Part shown: positions 24,879 to 37,280 of the stretch, in pieces
Layout of the letters: every line of letters starts with the position of its first letter
How positions within the stretch are numbered: position 1 is the stretch's first letter
Assembly (NCBI GenBank): GCA_032718475.1
Contig: JAUCBJ010008241.1
Coordinates: 1 to 55,207, forward strand
Source: Nemertoderma westbladi
Taxonomy: Eukaryota > Xenacoelomorpha > Nemertodermatida > Nemertodermatidae
Direction of reading: 5' to 3'
DNA: 55,207 nt
The notes under the pieces: generated by a model
Database searches by the model: none
What the model was told of the DNA's origin: nothing
The model's input: the letters and a program-made list of their open reading frames with translations, nothing else
Made by a program: the position numbers and the translations under genes

Positions 24879-26071
24879 TGGAGCCCATTTTGGCACTTAG
24901 AAGGATAATTGAAGAGTTATCAAAAAAGAAAGACAGGCATCTGGCTGTTATCTTTGTTGACTTCTTCAAGGCCTTTGATTCAGTCTCTCGCTCACGTATG
25001 TTCAGCATACTTTCATTATATGGGATTCCTGATGAAATTATTGCAGCAATCAGATCAGTATACGATGGTTCGACAACATTTGTGTCTACTGTTGACGGTG
25101 ACACAGAACCATTTGAAGTGTTATGGGGCGTACTCCAAGGAGACACGCTTGCACCATTCTTGTTCATTATTGTGGTTGACTATGTTCTACGCATGTCCTT
25201 AGATCGTCATAATGATGATGGGGTGATGATAACTCCACCTACTGGCTCCAGAAGTCGAGGAAATCCTGCCAAGTACCTAACTGATCTAGACTTTGCTGAT
25301 GACTTAGGAGTACTCTCAGAATCATTAGAGGGAGCCCAGCGGCTCCTCAGCTCATTAGAACATGCTGCTTCTAGTGTTGGTCTTTTTATTAACTCCAGAA
25401 AGACCAAAATTCTGACAGTTAACTTTGAAAGTCCTCAGCAAGTCTCTGATCGGATGAGCATAAGCTCAAAGGATGGTATGCTTGAGCATGTGGACGACTT
25501 CTGTTACCTGGGATCATGGATCCGGAAGTCAGGTGAGGACCTTCGAATACGTAAGGGAAAGGCATGGGCAGCCTTGAATAGGCTTTCCAGGATTTGGAAG
25601 TCACCTAGAATTAATCGGAAACTTAAGGTCCGATTATTTAGAGCAGCAGTAGTTCCAGTACTCCTCTACGGGAGTCCATGCTGGGCTCTAACTGCTGAGG
25701 ACACCAAATCTCTGGATGGCACATTCACAAGAATGCTACGCCGGGTACATTGTGTCAAGTACAATGCACACATCTCCAACCAGACACTATATAACATTGG
25801 AGGTGTCTCATTGGTTCCCCCAAGCTTGACACTAGAACAAAATCGCCTCCGCTTTGCAGGACATTGCTTTCGCCGTGAGGACCAGCCAGTGCATAATCTT
25901 GTACTTTGGCAGCCTCATGGAGTGAATAAGCATGGTGGACAGCCCATGACTTTCTTGAGACGCATCTTAAAGGACACTGGCCTTAAAGATGCGGATGATC
26001 TAGCAAATGTCATGGGTGATAGGGAGTTGTGGCGGTGCAATTTTGTTGACAAGCCGGCACAGCATTCTTAA
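24878..26071 (+). CDS. Reverse transcriptase fragment, 397 codons (copy B')
   Basis: The frame is open from MEPILALRR to the normal stop. It carries motif A, motif B, FADD, the YLGSWIRKSG thumb region and the C-terminal GHCFRRED block. Truncation has removed the endonuclease and the fingers region. At the three positions where it differs from copy B it retains the family residues, so B' is closer to the ancestral insertion. No function is expected on its own. Confidence 0.87.
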   Translation: MEPILALRRIIEELSKKKDRHLAVIFVDFFKAFDSVSRSRMFSILSLYGIPDEIIAAIRSVYDGSTTFVSTVDGDTEPFEVLWGVLQGDTLAPFLFIIVVDYVLRMSLDRHNDDGVMITPPTGSRSRGNPAKYLTDLDFADDLGVLSESLEGAQRLLSSLEHAASSVGLFINSRKTKILTVNFESPQQVSDRMSISSKDGMLEHVDDFCYLGSWIRKSGEDLRIRKGKAWAALNRLSRIWKSPRINRKLKVRLFRAAVVPVLLYGSPCWALTAEDTKSLDGTFTRMLRRVHCVKYNAHISNQTLYNIGGVSLVPPSLTLEQNRLRFAGHCFRREDQPVHNLVLWQPHGVNKHGGQPMTFLRRILKDTGLKDADDLANVMGDRELWRCNFVDKPAQHS

Positions 26072-26107
26072 AAATGCAGCTGCAATGCAGCATGCCGATC
26101 CTAGTAG
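24879..26107 (+). mobile_element. RTE-like retrotransposon, copy B' (duplicate of copy B)
   Basis: This copy has the same truncation at the CATGG junction, the same 13-bp AGTGTGTGACTCA duplication (24866-24878 and 26108-26120), the same two-unit TAGTAG tail and the same flanking satellite phrases as copy B. B and B' also share variants absent from other copies, such as LDRHND and a GGCGTACTCCAAGG codon change. It therefore arose by duplication of an array block about 11 kb away, not by a separate retrotransposition. Confidence 0.92.
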
Positions 26108-29100
26108 AGTGTGTGACTCAATACTCTCTGCCTGTGCCACACAATACTATCAGCTTGTGTCATACAATACTCTCTGTCTGTGTCACACAATACTCTCTGC
26201 CTGTGTCACACAATACTCTCTACCTGTGTCACACAATACTATCAGCTTGTGTCACTCAATACTATCAGCTTGTGTCATACAATACTATCAGCTTGTGTCA
26301 CACAATACTATCAGCTTGTGTCATACAATACTCTGTGTCTGTGTCACACAATACTCTATACCTGTGTCACACAATACTATCAGCTTGTGTCACACAATAC
26401 TATCAGCTTGTGTCACACAATACTCTATGTCTGTGTCACACAATACTCTCTGCCTGTGTCACACAATACTCTCTACCTGTGTCACACAATACTATCAGCT
26501 TGTGTCACACAATACTAACAGCTTGTGTCACACAATACTATCAACTTGTGTCACACATTACTATCAGCTTCTGTCATACAATACTCTCTGTCTCTGTCAC
26601 ACAATAATATCAGCTTGTGTCGCACAATACTCTCTGCCTGTGTCACACAATACTATCAGTTTGTGTCATACAATACTCTCTGTCTGTGTTACACAATACT
26701 CTCTGCTTGTGTCACACAATAATCTGCCTGTGTCACACAATACTCTCTGCCTGTGTCACACAATACTATCAGTTTGTGTCACACAATACTCTCTGCCTGT
26801 GTCACACAATACTATCAGGTTGTGTCATACAATACTCTCTGTCTGTGTCACACTATACTCTCTGCCTGTGTCACAAAATACTATCAGCTTGTGTCACACA
26901 ATACTATCAGCTTGTGTCATACAATACTATCAGCTTGTGTCACGCAATTCTCTCTGTCTGTGTCACACAATACTCTCTGAGTGTGTGACTCAATACTCTC
27001 TGCCTGTGTCACACAATACTATCAGATGTGTCACACAATACTATCAGCTTGTGGCACACAATACTATCAGCTTGTGTCATACAATACTCTCTGTCTGTGT
27101 CACAGAATACTATCAGCTTGTGTCACACAATACTATCAGCTTGTGTCACGCAATACTCTCTGTCTGTGTCACACAATACTCTCCGAGTGTGTGACTCAAT
27201 ACTCTCTGCCTGTGTCACACGATACTATCAGCCTGTGTCATACAATATTCTCTGCCTGTGTCACACAATACTATCAGCTTGTGTCACGCAATACTCTCTG
27301 TCTGTGTCACACAATACTCTCTGAGTGTGTGACTCAATACTCTCTGCCTGTGTCACACGATACTATCAGCTTGTGTCATACAATATTCTCTGCCTGTGTC
27401 ACACAATACTATCAGCTTGTGTCACGCAATACTCTCTGTCTGTGTCACACAATACTCTCTGAGTGTGTGACTCAATACTCTCTGCATGTGTCACACGATA
27501 CTATCAGCTTGTGTCACACAATACTATCAGCTTGTGTCATACAGTACTCTCTGTCTGTGTCACACAATATTCTCCGCCTGTGTCACATAAGACGCTCTGC
27601 TTGTGTCACACAATATTCTCTGCCTGTGTCACACAATACTATCTGCCTGTGACACACAATACGTTCTGCTTGTGTCACACAATATTCTCTGCCTGAGTCA
27701 CACAATACTCTCTGAGTGTGTGACTCAATACTCTCTGCCTGTGTCACACAATACTCTCAGAGTGTGTGACTCAATACTCTCTGCCTGTGTCACACAATAC
27801 TATCAGCTTGTGCCACACAATACTCTCTGAGTGTGTGACTCAACACTCCCTGCCAGTGTCACACAATACTATCAGCTTGTGTCATACAATACTCTCTGTC
27901 TGTGTCACACAATACTCTCTGCCTGTGTCACACAATACTATCAGCTTGTGTCGCACAATAATATCAGCTTGTGTCACACAATACTATCAGCTTGTGTCAC
28001 ACAATACTATCAGCGTCTGTCACACAATACTATCAGCTTGTGTCACACAATACTATCAGCTTGTGTCACACAATACTATCAGCTTGTGTCACACAATACT
28101 ATCAGCTTGTGTCACACAATACTATCAGCTTGTGTCACACAATACTATCAGCTTGTGTCACACAATACTATCAGCTTGTGTCACACAATACTATCAGCTT
28201 GTGCCACACAATACCATCAGCTTGTGTCACACAATACTCTTGCTTGTGTCACACAATACTCTCTGCCTGTGTCACTAAATACTATCAGCTTGTGTCATAC
28301 AATAATCTCTGTCTGTGTCACACAATACTATCAGCTTGTGTCACACATTACTATCAGCTTGTGTCACACAATACTCTCTACCTGTGCCACACAATACTCT
28401 CTGAGTGTGTGACTCAATAATCTCTGCCTGTGTCACACAATACTATAAGCTTGTCTCACACAATACTATCAGCTTGTGTCACACAATACTCTCTACCTGT
28501 GCCACACAATACTCTCTGAGTGTGCGACTCAATAATCTCTGCCTGTGTCACACAATACTATGAGCTTGTGTCACACAATACTATCAGCTTGTGTCACACA
28601 ATACTATCAGCTTGTGTCACACAATACTCTCTACCTGTGCCACACAATACTCTCTGAGTGTGTGACTCAATACTCTCTGCCTGTGTCACACAATACTATC
28701 AGCTTGTGTCATACAATACTCTCTGTCTGTGTTACACAATATTCTCTGCCGTGTCACACAATACTATCAGCTTGTGTCACACAATCCACTCTGCTTGTGT
28801 CACACAATACTATCAGCTTGTGTCACACAATACTCTCTGTCTGTGTCACACAATATTCTCTGCCGTGTCACACAATACTATCAGCTTGTGTCACACAATA
28901 CTATCAGCTTGTGTCACACAATACTATCAGCTTCTGTCACACAATACTATCAGCTTGTGCCACACAATACTCTCTGCCTGTGTCACACAATCCTCTCTAC
29001 TTGTGTCACACAATACTCTCAACCTGTGCCACACAATACTCTCTGCCTGTGTCACACAATCCTCTCTGCTTGTGTCACAGAATACTCTCTCTGTGTATCA

Positions 29101-32100
29101 CACAATACTCTCTACCTGTGTCACACCATACTATCAGCTTGTGTCACACAATACTCCCTGCCTGTGTCACACAATACTATCAGCTTCTCTCACACAATAC
29201 TATCAGCTTGCGTCACACAATACTATCAGCTTGTGTCACACAATCATCTCTGCTTGTGTCACAGAATACTCTCTCTCTGTGTCACACAATACTCTCTACC
29301 TGTGTCACACAATACTATCAGCTTGTGTCACACAATACTCTCTACCTGTGTCACACAATACTCTCTGCCTGTGTCACACAATACTATCAGCTTCTCTCAC
29401 ACAATACTATCAGCTTGTGTCACACAATACTCTCTGCCTGTGTCACACAATACTCTGCCTGTGCCACACAATACTCTATGTCTGTGTCACACAATACTCT
29501 CTGTCTGTGTCACACAATACTCTCTACCTGTGCCACACATTACTCTCTGCCTATGCCACACAATACTCTCTACTTGTGTCACACAATACTCTCAACCTGT
29601 GCCACACAATACTCTCTGCCTGTGTCACACAATCCTCTCTGCTTGTGTCACAGAATACTCTCTCTGTGTATCACACAATACTCTCTACCTGTGTCACACC
29701 ATACTATCAGCTTGTGTCACACAATACTAACAGCTTGTGTCACACAATACTATCAGCTTGTGTCACACATTACTATCAGCTTCTGTCATACAATACTCTC
29801 TGTCTCTGTCACACAATAATATCAGCTTGTGTCGCACAATACTCTCTGCCTGTGTCACACAATACTATCAGTTTGTGTCATACAATACTCTCTGTCTGTG
29901 TTACATAATACTCTCTACCAGTGTCACACAATACTATCAGCTTGTGGCACACAATACTATCAGCTTGTGTCATACAATACTCTCTGTCTGTGTGACAGAA
30001 TACTATCAGCTTGTGTCACACAATACTATCAGCTTGTGTCACGCAATACTGTCTGTCTGTGTCACACAATACTCTCTGAGTGTGTGACTCAATACTCTCT
30101 GCCTGTGTCGCACAATACTATCAGAGGTGTCACACAATACTATCTGCCTGTGTCACACAATACTCTCAGAGTGTGTGACTCAATACTCTCCGCCTGTGTC
30201 ACACGATACTATCAGTTTGTGTCATACAATACTCTCCGTCTGTGTTACACAATACTCTCTACCAGTGTCACACAATACTATCAGCTTGTGGCACACAATA
30301 CTATCAGCTTGTGTCATACAATACTATCAGCTTGTGTCACGCAATACTCTCTGTCTGTGTCACACAATACTCTCTGAGTGTGTGACTCAATACTCTCTGC
30401 CTGTGTCACACAATACTATCAGATGTGTCACACAATACTATCAGCTTGTGGCACACAATACTATCAGCTTGTGTCACACAATACTATCAGCTTCTGTCAC
30501 ACAATACTATCAGCTTGTGTCACACAATACTATCAGCTTGTGTCACACAATACTATCAGCTTGTGTCACACAATACTATCAGCTTGTGTCACACAATACT
30601 ATCAGCTTGTGTCACACAATACTATCAGCTTGTGTCACACAATACTATCAGCTTGTGCCACACAATACCATCAGCTTGTGTCACACAATACTCTTGCTTG
30701 TGTCACACAATACTCTCTGCCTGTGTCACTAAATACTATCAGCTTGTGTCACACAATACTATCAGCTTGTGTCATACAATAATCTCTGTCTGTGTCACAC
30801 AATACTATCAGCTTGTGTCACACATTACTATCAGCTTGTGTCACACAATACTCTCTACCTGTGCCACACAATACTCTCTGAGTGTGTGACTCAATAATCT
30901 CTGCCTGTGTCACACAATACTATAAGCTTGTCTCACACAATACTATCAGCTTGTGTCACACAATACTCTCTACCTGTGCCACACAATACTCTCTGAGTGT
31001 GTGACTCAATACTCTCTGCCTGTGCCACACAATACTATCAGCTTGTGTCATACAATACTCTCTGTCTGTGTCACACAATACTCTCTGCCTGTGTCACACA
31101 ATACTCTCTACCTGTGTCACACAATACTATCAGCTTGTGTCACACAATACTATCTTCTTGTGTCACACAATACTATCAGCTTGTGCCACACAATACCATC
31201 AGCTTGTGTCACACAATACTCTTGCTTGTGTCACACAATACTCTCTGCCTGTGTCACTAAATACTATCAGCTTGTGTCACACAATACTATCAGCTTGTGT
31301 CATACAATAATCTCTGTCTGTGTCACACAATACTATCAGCTTGTGTCACACATTACTATCAGCTTGTGTCACACAATACTCTCTACCTGTGCCACACAAT
31401 ACTCTCTGAGTGTGCGACTCAATAATCTCTGCCTGTGTCACACAATACTATGAGCTTGTGTCACACAATACTATCAGCTTGTGTCACACAATACTCTCTA
31501 CCTGTGTCACACAATACTCTCTGTCTGTGTCACACAATACTCTCTACCTGTGCCACACATTACTCTCTGCCTATGCCACACAATACTCTCTGTTTGTGTC
31601 ACACAATACTCTCTGTTTGTGTCACACAATTATCTCTACCTGTGTCACACAATACTCTCTACCTGTGTCACACAAACCTCTCTGCTTGTGTCACAGAATA
31701 CTCTCTCTCTGTGTAACAAAGTACTCTCTACCTGTGTCACACAATACTATCAGCTTGTGTCATACAATACTCTCTGTCTGTGTCACACAATACTCTCTGT
31801 CTGTGTCACACAATACTCTCTGCCTGTGTCACACAATACTCTCTACCTGTGTCACACAATACTATCAGCTTGTGTCATACAATAATCTCTGTCTGTGTCA
31901 CACAATACTATCAGCTTGTGTCACACATTACTATCAGCTTGTGTCACACAATACTCTCTACCTGTGCCACACAATACTCTCTGAGTGTGCGACTCAATAA
32001 TCTCTGCCTGTGTCACACAATACTATGAGCTTGTGTCACACAATACTATCAGCTTGTGTCACACAATACTATCTACCTGTGCCACACAATACTCTCTGAG

Positions 32101-34011
32101 TGTGTGACTCAATACTCTCTGCCTGTGTCACACGATACTATCAGCTTGTGTCATACAATACTCTCTGTCTGTGTTACACAATATTCTCTGCCGTGTCACA
32201 CAATCCACTCTGCTTGTGTCACATAATACTATCAGCTTGTTTCACACAATACTCTCTGTCTGTGTCACACAATATTCTCTGCCGTGTCACACAATACTAT
32301 CAGCTTGTGTCACACAATACTATCAGCTTGTGTCACACAATACTATCAGCTTCTGTCACACAATACTATCAGCTTGTGCCACACAATACTCTCTGCCTGT
32401 GTCACACAATCCTCTCTACTTGTGTCACACAATACTCTCAACCTGTGCCACACAATACTCTCTGCCTGTGTCACACAATCCTCTCTGCTTGTGTCACAGA
32501 ATACTCTCTCTGTGTATCACACAATACTCTCTACCTGTGTCACACAATACTATCAGCTTGTGTCACACAATACTCCCTGCCTGTGTCACACAATACTATC
32601 AGCTTCTCTCACACAATACTATCAGCTTGCGTCACACAATACTATCAGCTTGTGTCACACAATCATCTCTGCTTGTGTCACAGAATACTCTCTTTCTGTG
32701 TCACACAATACTCTCTACCTGTGTCACACAATACTATCAGCTTGTGTCACACAATACTCTCTACCTGTGTCACACAATACTCTCTGCCTGTGTCACACAA
32801 TACTATCAGCTTCTCTCACACAATACTATCAGCTTGTGTCACACAATACTCTCTGCCTGTGTCACACAATACTCTGCCTGTGCCACACAATACTCTATGT
32901 CTGTGTCACACAATACTCTCTGTCTGTGTCACACAATACTCTCTACCTGTGCCACACATTACTCTCTGCCTATGCCACACAATACTCTCTGTTTGTGTCA
33001 CACAATACTCTCTGTTTGTGTCACACAATTATCTCTACCTGTGTCACACAATACTCTCTACCTGTGTCACACAAACCTCTCTGCTTGTGTCACAGAATAC
33101 TCTCTCTCTGTGTAACAAAGTACTCTCTACCTGTGTCACACAATACTATCAGCTTGTGTCATACAATACTCTCTGTCTGTGTCACACAATACTCTCTGTC
33201 TGTGTCACACAATACTCTCTGCCTGTGTCACACAATACTCTCTACCTGTGTCACACAATACTATCAGCTTGTGTCACTCAATACTATCAGCTTGTGTCAT
33301 ACAATACTATCAGCTTGTGTCACACAATACTATCAGCTTGTGTCATACAATACTCTGTGTCTGTGTCACACAATACTCTATACCTGTGTCACACAATACT
33401 ATCAGCTTGTGTCATACAATATACTCTGTCTGTGTCACACAATACTATCAGCTTCTCTCACACAATACTATCAGCTTGTGTCACACAATACTCTCTGCCT
33501 GTGTCACACAATACTCTGCCTGTGCCACACAATACTCTATGTCTGTGTCACACAATACTCTCTGTCTGTGTCACACAATACTCTCTACCTGTGCCACACA
33601 TTACTCTCTGCCTATGCCACACAATACTCTCTGTTTGTGTCACACAATACTCTCTGTTTGTGTCACACAATTATCTCTACCTGTGTCACACAATACTCTC
33701 TACCTGTGTCACACAAACCTCTCTGCTTGTGTCACAGAATACTCTCTCTCTGTGTCACAAAGTACTCTCTACCTGTGTCACACAATACTATCAGCTTGTG
33801 TCATACAATACTCTCTGTCTGTGTCACACAATACTCTCTGTCTGTGTCACACAATACTCTCTGCCTGTGTCACACAATACTCTCTACCTGTGTCACACAA
33901 TACTATCAGCTTGTGTCACTCAATAATATCAGCTTGTGTCATACAATACTATCAGATTGTGTCACACAATACTATCAGCTTGTGTCATACAATACTCTGT
34001 GTCTGTGTCAC
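26108..34011. repeat. 23-bp satellite array, segment 6
   Basis: This is 7.9 kb of uninterrupted satellite. Higher-order blocks seen elsewhere recur near 28730-29560 and 32190-33340; 33440-34010 partly repeats 32800-33360. The CTCTTGC/CACTAAATAC landmark occurs near 28236, 30691 and 31220. It ends with GTCTGTGTCAC (34001-34011), the left target duplication of copy E. No gene is supported. Confidence 0.95.
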
Positions 34012-34052
34012 TACTACTACTATGATCGGCATGCTGCATTGCAGCTGCATTT
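34012..34052 (-). other. 3' UTR and (TAG)n tail of copy E
   Basis: After the TAA stop the sense strand reads AATGCAGCTGCAATGCAGC and then ATGCCGATCATAG, before the TAG repeat. GCTGC-AAT-GCAGC can form a small hairpin. The same element ends copies A, B, B', C and D, with two to four TAG units. In RTE-type elements the 3' terminus is what reverse transcriptase recognises, so this hairpin plus TAG repeat is the likely priming signal (family knowledge plus inference). Confidence 0.75.
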
Positions 34053-37000
34053 TTAAGAATGCTGTGCCGGCTTGTCAACAAAATTGCACCGCCACAACTC
34101 CCTATCACCCATGACATTTGCTAGATCATCCGCATCTTTAAGGCCAGTGTCCTTTAAGATGCGTCTCAAGAAAGTCATGGGCTGTCCACCATGCTTATTC
34201 ACTCCATGAGGCTGCCAAAGTACAAGATTATGCACTGGCTGGTCCTCACGGCGAAAGCAATGTCCTGCAAAGCGGAGGCGATTTTGTTCTAGTGTCAAGC
34301 TTGGGGGAACCAATGAGACACCTCCAATGTTATATAGTGTCTGGTTGGAGATGTGTGCATTGTACTTGACACAATGAACCAGGCGTAGCATTCTTGTGAA
34401 TGTGCCATCCAGAGATTTGGTGTCCTCAGCAGTTAGAGCCCAGCATGGACTCCCGTAGAGGAGTACTGGAACTACTGCTGCTCTAAATAATCGGACCTTA
34501 AGTTTCCGATTAATTTTCGGTGACTTCCAAATCCTGGAAAGCCTATTCAAGGCTGCCCATGCCTTTCCCTTACGTATTCTAAGGTCATCACCTGACTTCC
34601 GGATCCATGATCCCAGGTAACAGAAGTCGTCCACATGCTCAAGCATACCATCCTTTGAGCTTATGCTCATCCGATCAGAGACTTGCTGAGGACTTTCAAA
34701 GTTAACTGTCAGAATTTTGGTCTTTCTGGAGTTAATAAAAAGACCAACACTAGAAGCAGCATGTTCTAATGAGCTGAGGAGCCGTTGGGCTCCCTCTAAT
34801 GATTCTGATAGTACTCCTAAGTCATCAGCAAAGTCTAGATCAGTTAGGTACTTGGCAGGATTTCCTCGACTTCTGGAGCCAGTAGGTGGAGTTATCATCA
34901 CCCCATCATCATTATAATGATCTAAGGATATGCGTAGAACATAGTCAACCACAATAATGAACAAGAATGGTGCAAGTGTGTCTCCTTGGAGGACGCCCCA
35001 TAACACTTCAAATGGTTCTGTGTCACCGTCAACAGTAGACACAAATGTTGTCGAACCATCGTATACTGATCTGATTGCTGCAATAATTTCATCAGGAATC
35101 CCATATAATGAAAGTATGCTGAACATACGTGAGCGAGAGACTGAATCAAAGGCCTTGAAGAAATCAACAAAGATAACAGCCAGATGCCTGTCTTTCTTTT
35201 TTGATAACTCTTCAATTATCCTTCTAAGTGCCAAAATGGGCTCCATGGTCCCACGACCTTTACGGAACCCATTCTGATTTCCACGGAGCAGTCTCTCAAT
35301 GGGATCCCTGATGCGATTTAATAGAATCCTATTGTATAGCTTTGCAGCAATCGAGATCAATGAGATTCCCCGAAAAGAACCATAGAGTGTTAGGTTGCCC
35401 TTCTTGGGAACTGGCACCAACTTATTTGTTTTCATTTCTTGTGGGACTCTTGTTGTTCGGTACATGTCTACTATGATGGGATAGATGAGCTTTAAACACT
35501 CAGGTATTTTAAAGACCTCAGGGGGAACACCATCTACTCCACTGGCACGATTGGTCTTAATGCTCTTTGCAGCAGCCTTCACTTCTGCAAAGGAGATATC
35601 GCCAATGGGAATATCTGGGAGTACAGACTCAGACACTTTTACTTCTATAAAGTTATCAGGCAATACCCTGTCATTATTGAGGAGCTTTTCAAAGTGGGCT
35701 TTCCAACCATTGAGGCGATCGGCTGGTGATTCAGCCTTAACCTTGGTGGTTGGTTGGCTTTTCCGCCCAGTAAGCAGATTGATCGATTTCCATGCCTGGG
35801 ATGATTGCCTGCTGTCGTCAGCATCATTGATGGCATCAACCTGTTGGTTTATTAGCTCCTGTAGATTAGCAGAGTACTGCCTGTTCAGGGACCTAGATGC
35901 AGCCTTAACTGCATTCTTGGCCGCTGTAGTCTGTTTGAGTCGGGACTCTTTCTGCGCCTTATGAAGGTCATTTCGGCACTTCTGAATTTTGTTGTCAGTC
36001 CAGGGGGCCCTTTTCCTGTTTCGAGGGTATACAGGAACTGTTTCTGCAGCTGCTAACTTAACTGCTTCTGTAAAGGCAGTATAGCCCTCACAGTGATTTG
36101 CCGCCTCAGAGGCAAGAGCCTCATACCTGTTGCTCAGCTGTAGTGTGATGCTGGATCTCACACTTGGCTGTTGCAACAGAGAGGACCAGTCATGCCGCGG
36201 AAAGGCAGATTTCGTTGTTCTGCTAGCACGCAGACTAAGTCTTACCTTGGCCATAATAAGGCGGTGATCACTGGAGAAGGGTCGAAGTGTAAATGCATTA
36301 CAGTCTTGTATAGAGCTCCTGTATTTCCTACGAAACACAATATGGTCTATCTGGGACTTGTGACCACTGGGTCCACTATGAGTCCATAGCTTTCCAGTTC
36401 GCTTCTTGAACTGGGTTCCAGCCGAAAACAATCCATTTCCAGAGATAAAATCCTGAAGATGGACAGAATTTCGGTTAACACTATTGCTATAGACCCAGGG
36501 CGATGTAGGTGATTGATGCAGACTTGCATTAAAGTCTCCCAGGAATGTTAAGAATGCATGCTGATCCACTCCATCAGTAGCTGCTTGTAGATTGTGGTAG
36601 AAATTTTCCACCTCCTCTACAGGGGCAACACTAGTTGGAGAGTAGCACACAATCAGAACCACCTTAGGAAACTTCTTAGCCAGTCTTCCAGAACATGAGA
36701 AGTGGCAACGGATGATGCGGTTAGAGATTTGGTCTATTTTGTCCAATGCTGCATGTGCAGTTGGATTCATCAATAGACCAATTCCACCATTGCCACTATC
36801 ATCTGCTGACGCGAGGGCTAGTCGCCAACCGCCCCCCATGTCCTTAATCAGAACCTCATCAGTCTGTCCAGTCTGCATTCGGTGCTCTTGAACACCCACT
36901 GCGCTAAGAGAAAGCTTATCTGCCAAGGCAGTCAGCTCACCTTGTCGCATTGGGGAGCCGAGTGTTAGGGTGTTTACTGAGGCTAGTCTTGTGACTTGCC

Positions 37001-37280
37001 TCAGATTCACCAATGGCTTTGTTGGTTGGGGTGGAACATGAGAGTAGCCTCCAACTCCAGAATCCCTCTCCCCATCACAATCTGGCCTTCCTGGTGACCC
37101 AGGGTTTGGACCAGAAAGGTCATCAGGAAAGGGACTCAAAGAATTGTTGGCTGCTCTCTCTCCAGTAGGGGGTGAGACAGGCAGCCGGTCAGGAGTTAAC
37201 TGACGCCTGTGAGGCCGATTGTGTCCGGTAATTCCACTGGCCTCTAGTGGCCGGACCTCCGCATTGCTAATGTAATCCAT
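34053..37280 (-). CDS. Endonuclease-reverse transcriptase polyprotein (RTE-like), 1075 aa
   Basis: The protein would nick the chromosomal target and copy element RNA at the nick. The first ATG is at 37280 (MDYISNAEV); an upstream GTG extension is disregarded. Residues 1-97 are proline-rich, with no CCHC zinc knuckle. Residues 98-347 form an apurinic-type endonuclease: N103 in SVNTLTL, E132 in QEHRM, VCYSPTS, the GDFNAS motif (D249, N251), SQIDHIVFRR (D312) and SSDHR (D338, H339). A basic linker spans 348-570. The reverse transcriptase covers about 575-900, with D706 in motif A, GVLQGDTLAPF in motif B and FADD at 817-820. The C-terminal domain contains LLYGSPCWAL and the GHCFRRED block. No stop or frameshift is present, so the copy could be active. 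The protein type resembles database entries often labelled craniofacial development protein 2-like, which are retrotransposon endonucleases. Confidence 0.92.
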   Translation of the reverse strand: MDYISNAEVRPLEASGITGHNRPHRRQLTPDRLPVSPPTGERAANNSLSPFPDDLSGPNPGSPGRPDCDGERDSGVGGYSHVPPQPTKPLVNLRQVTRLASVNTLTLGSPMRQGELTALADKLSLSAVGVQEHRMQTGQTDEVLIKDMGGGWRLALASADDSGNGGIGLLMNPTAHAALDKIDQISNRIIRCHFSCSGRLAKKFPKVVLIVCYSPTSVAPVEEVENFYHNLQAATDGVDQHAFLTFLGDFNASLHQSPTSPWVYSNSVNRNSVHLQDFISGNGLFSAGTQFKKRTGKLWTHSGPSGHKSQIDHIVFRRKYRSSIQDCNAFTLRPFSSDHRLIMAKVRLSLRASRTTKSAFPRHDWSSLLQQPSVRSSITLQLSNRYEALASEAANHCEGYTAFTEAVKLAAAETVPVYPRNRKRAPWTDNKIQKCRNDLHKAQKESRLKQTTAAKNAVKAASRSLNRQYSANLQELINQQVDAINDADDSRQSSQAWKSINLLTGRKSQPTTKVKAESPADRLNGWKAHFEKLLNNDRVLPDNFIEVKVSESVLPDIPIGDISFAEVKAAAKSIKTNRASGVDGVPPEVFKIPECLKLIYPIIVDMYRTTRVPQEMKTNKLVPVPKKGNLTLYGSFRGISLISIAAKLYNRILLNRIRDPIERLLRGNQNGFRKGRGTMEPILALRRIIEELSKKKDRHLAVIFVDFFKAFDSVSRSRMFSILSLYGIPDEIIAAIRSVYDGSTTFVSTVDGDTEPFEVLWGVLQGDTLAPFLFIIVVDYVLRISLDHYNDDGVMITPPTGSRSRGNPAKYLTDLDFADDLGVLSESLEGAQRLLSSLEHAASSVGLFINSRKTKILTVNFESPQQVSDRMSISSKDGMLEHVDDFCYLGSWIRKSGDDLRIRKGKAWAALNRLSRIWKSPKINRKLKVRLFRAAVVPVLLYGSPCWALTAEDTKSLDGTFTRMLRLVHCVKYNAHISNQTLYNIGGVSLVPPSLTLEQNRLRFAGHCFRREDQPVHNLVLWQPHGVNKHGGQPMTFLRRILKDTGLKDADDLANVMGDRELWRCNFVDKPAQHS

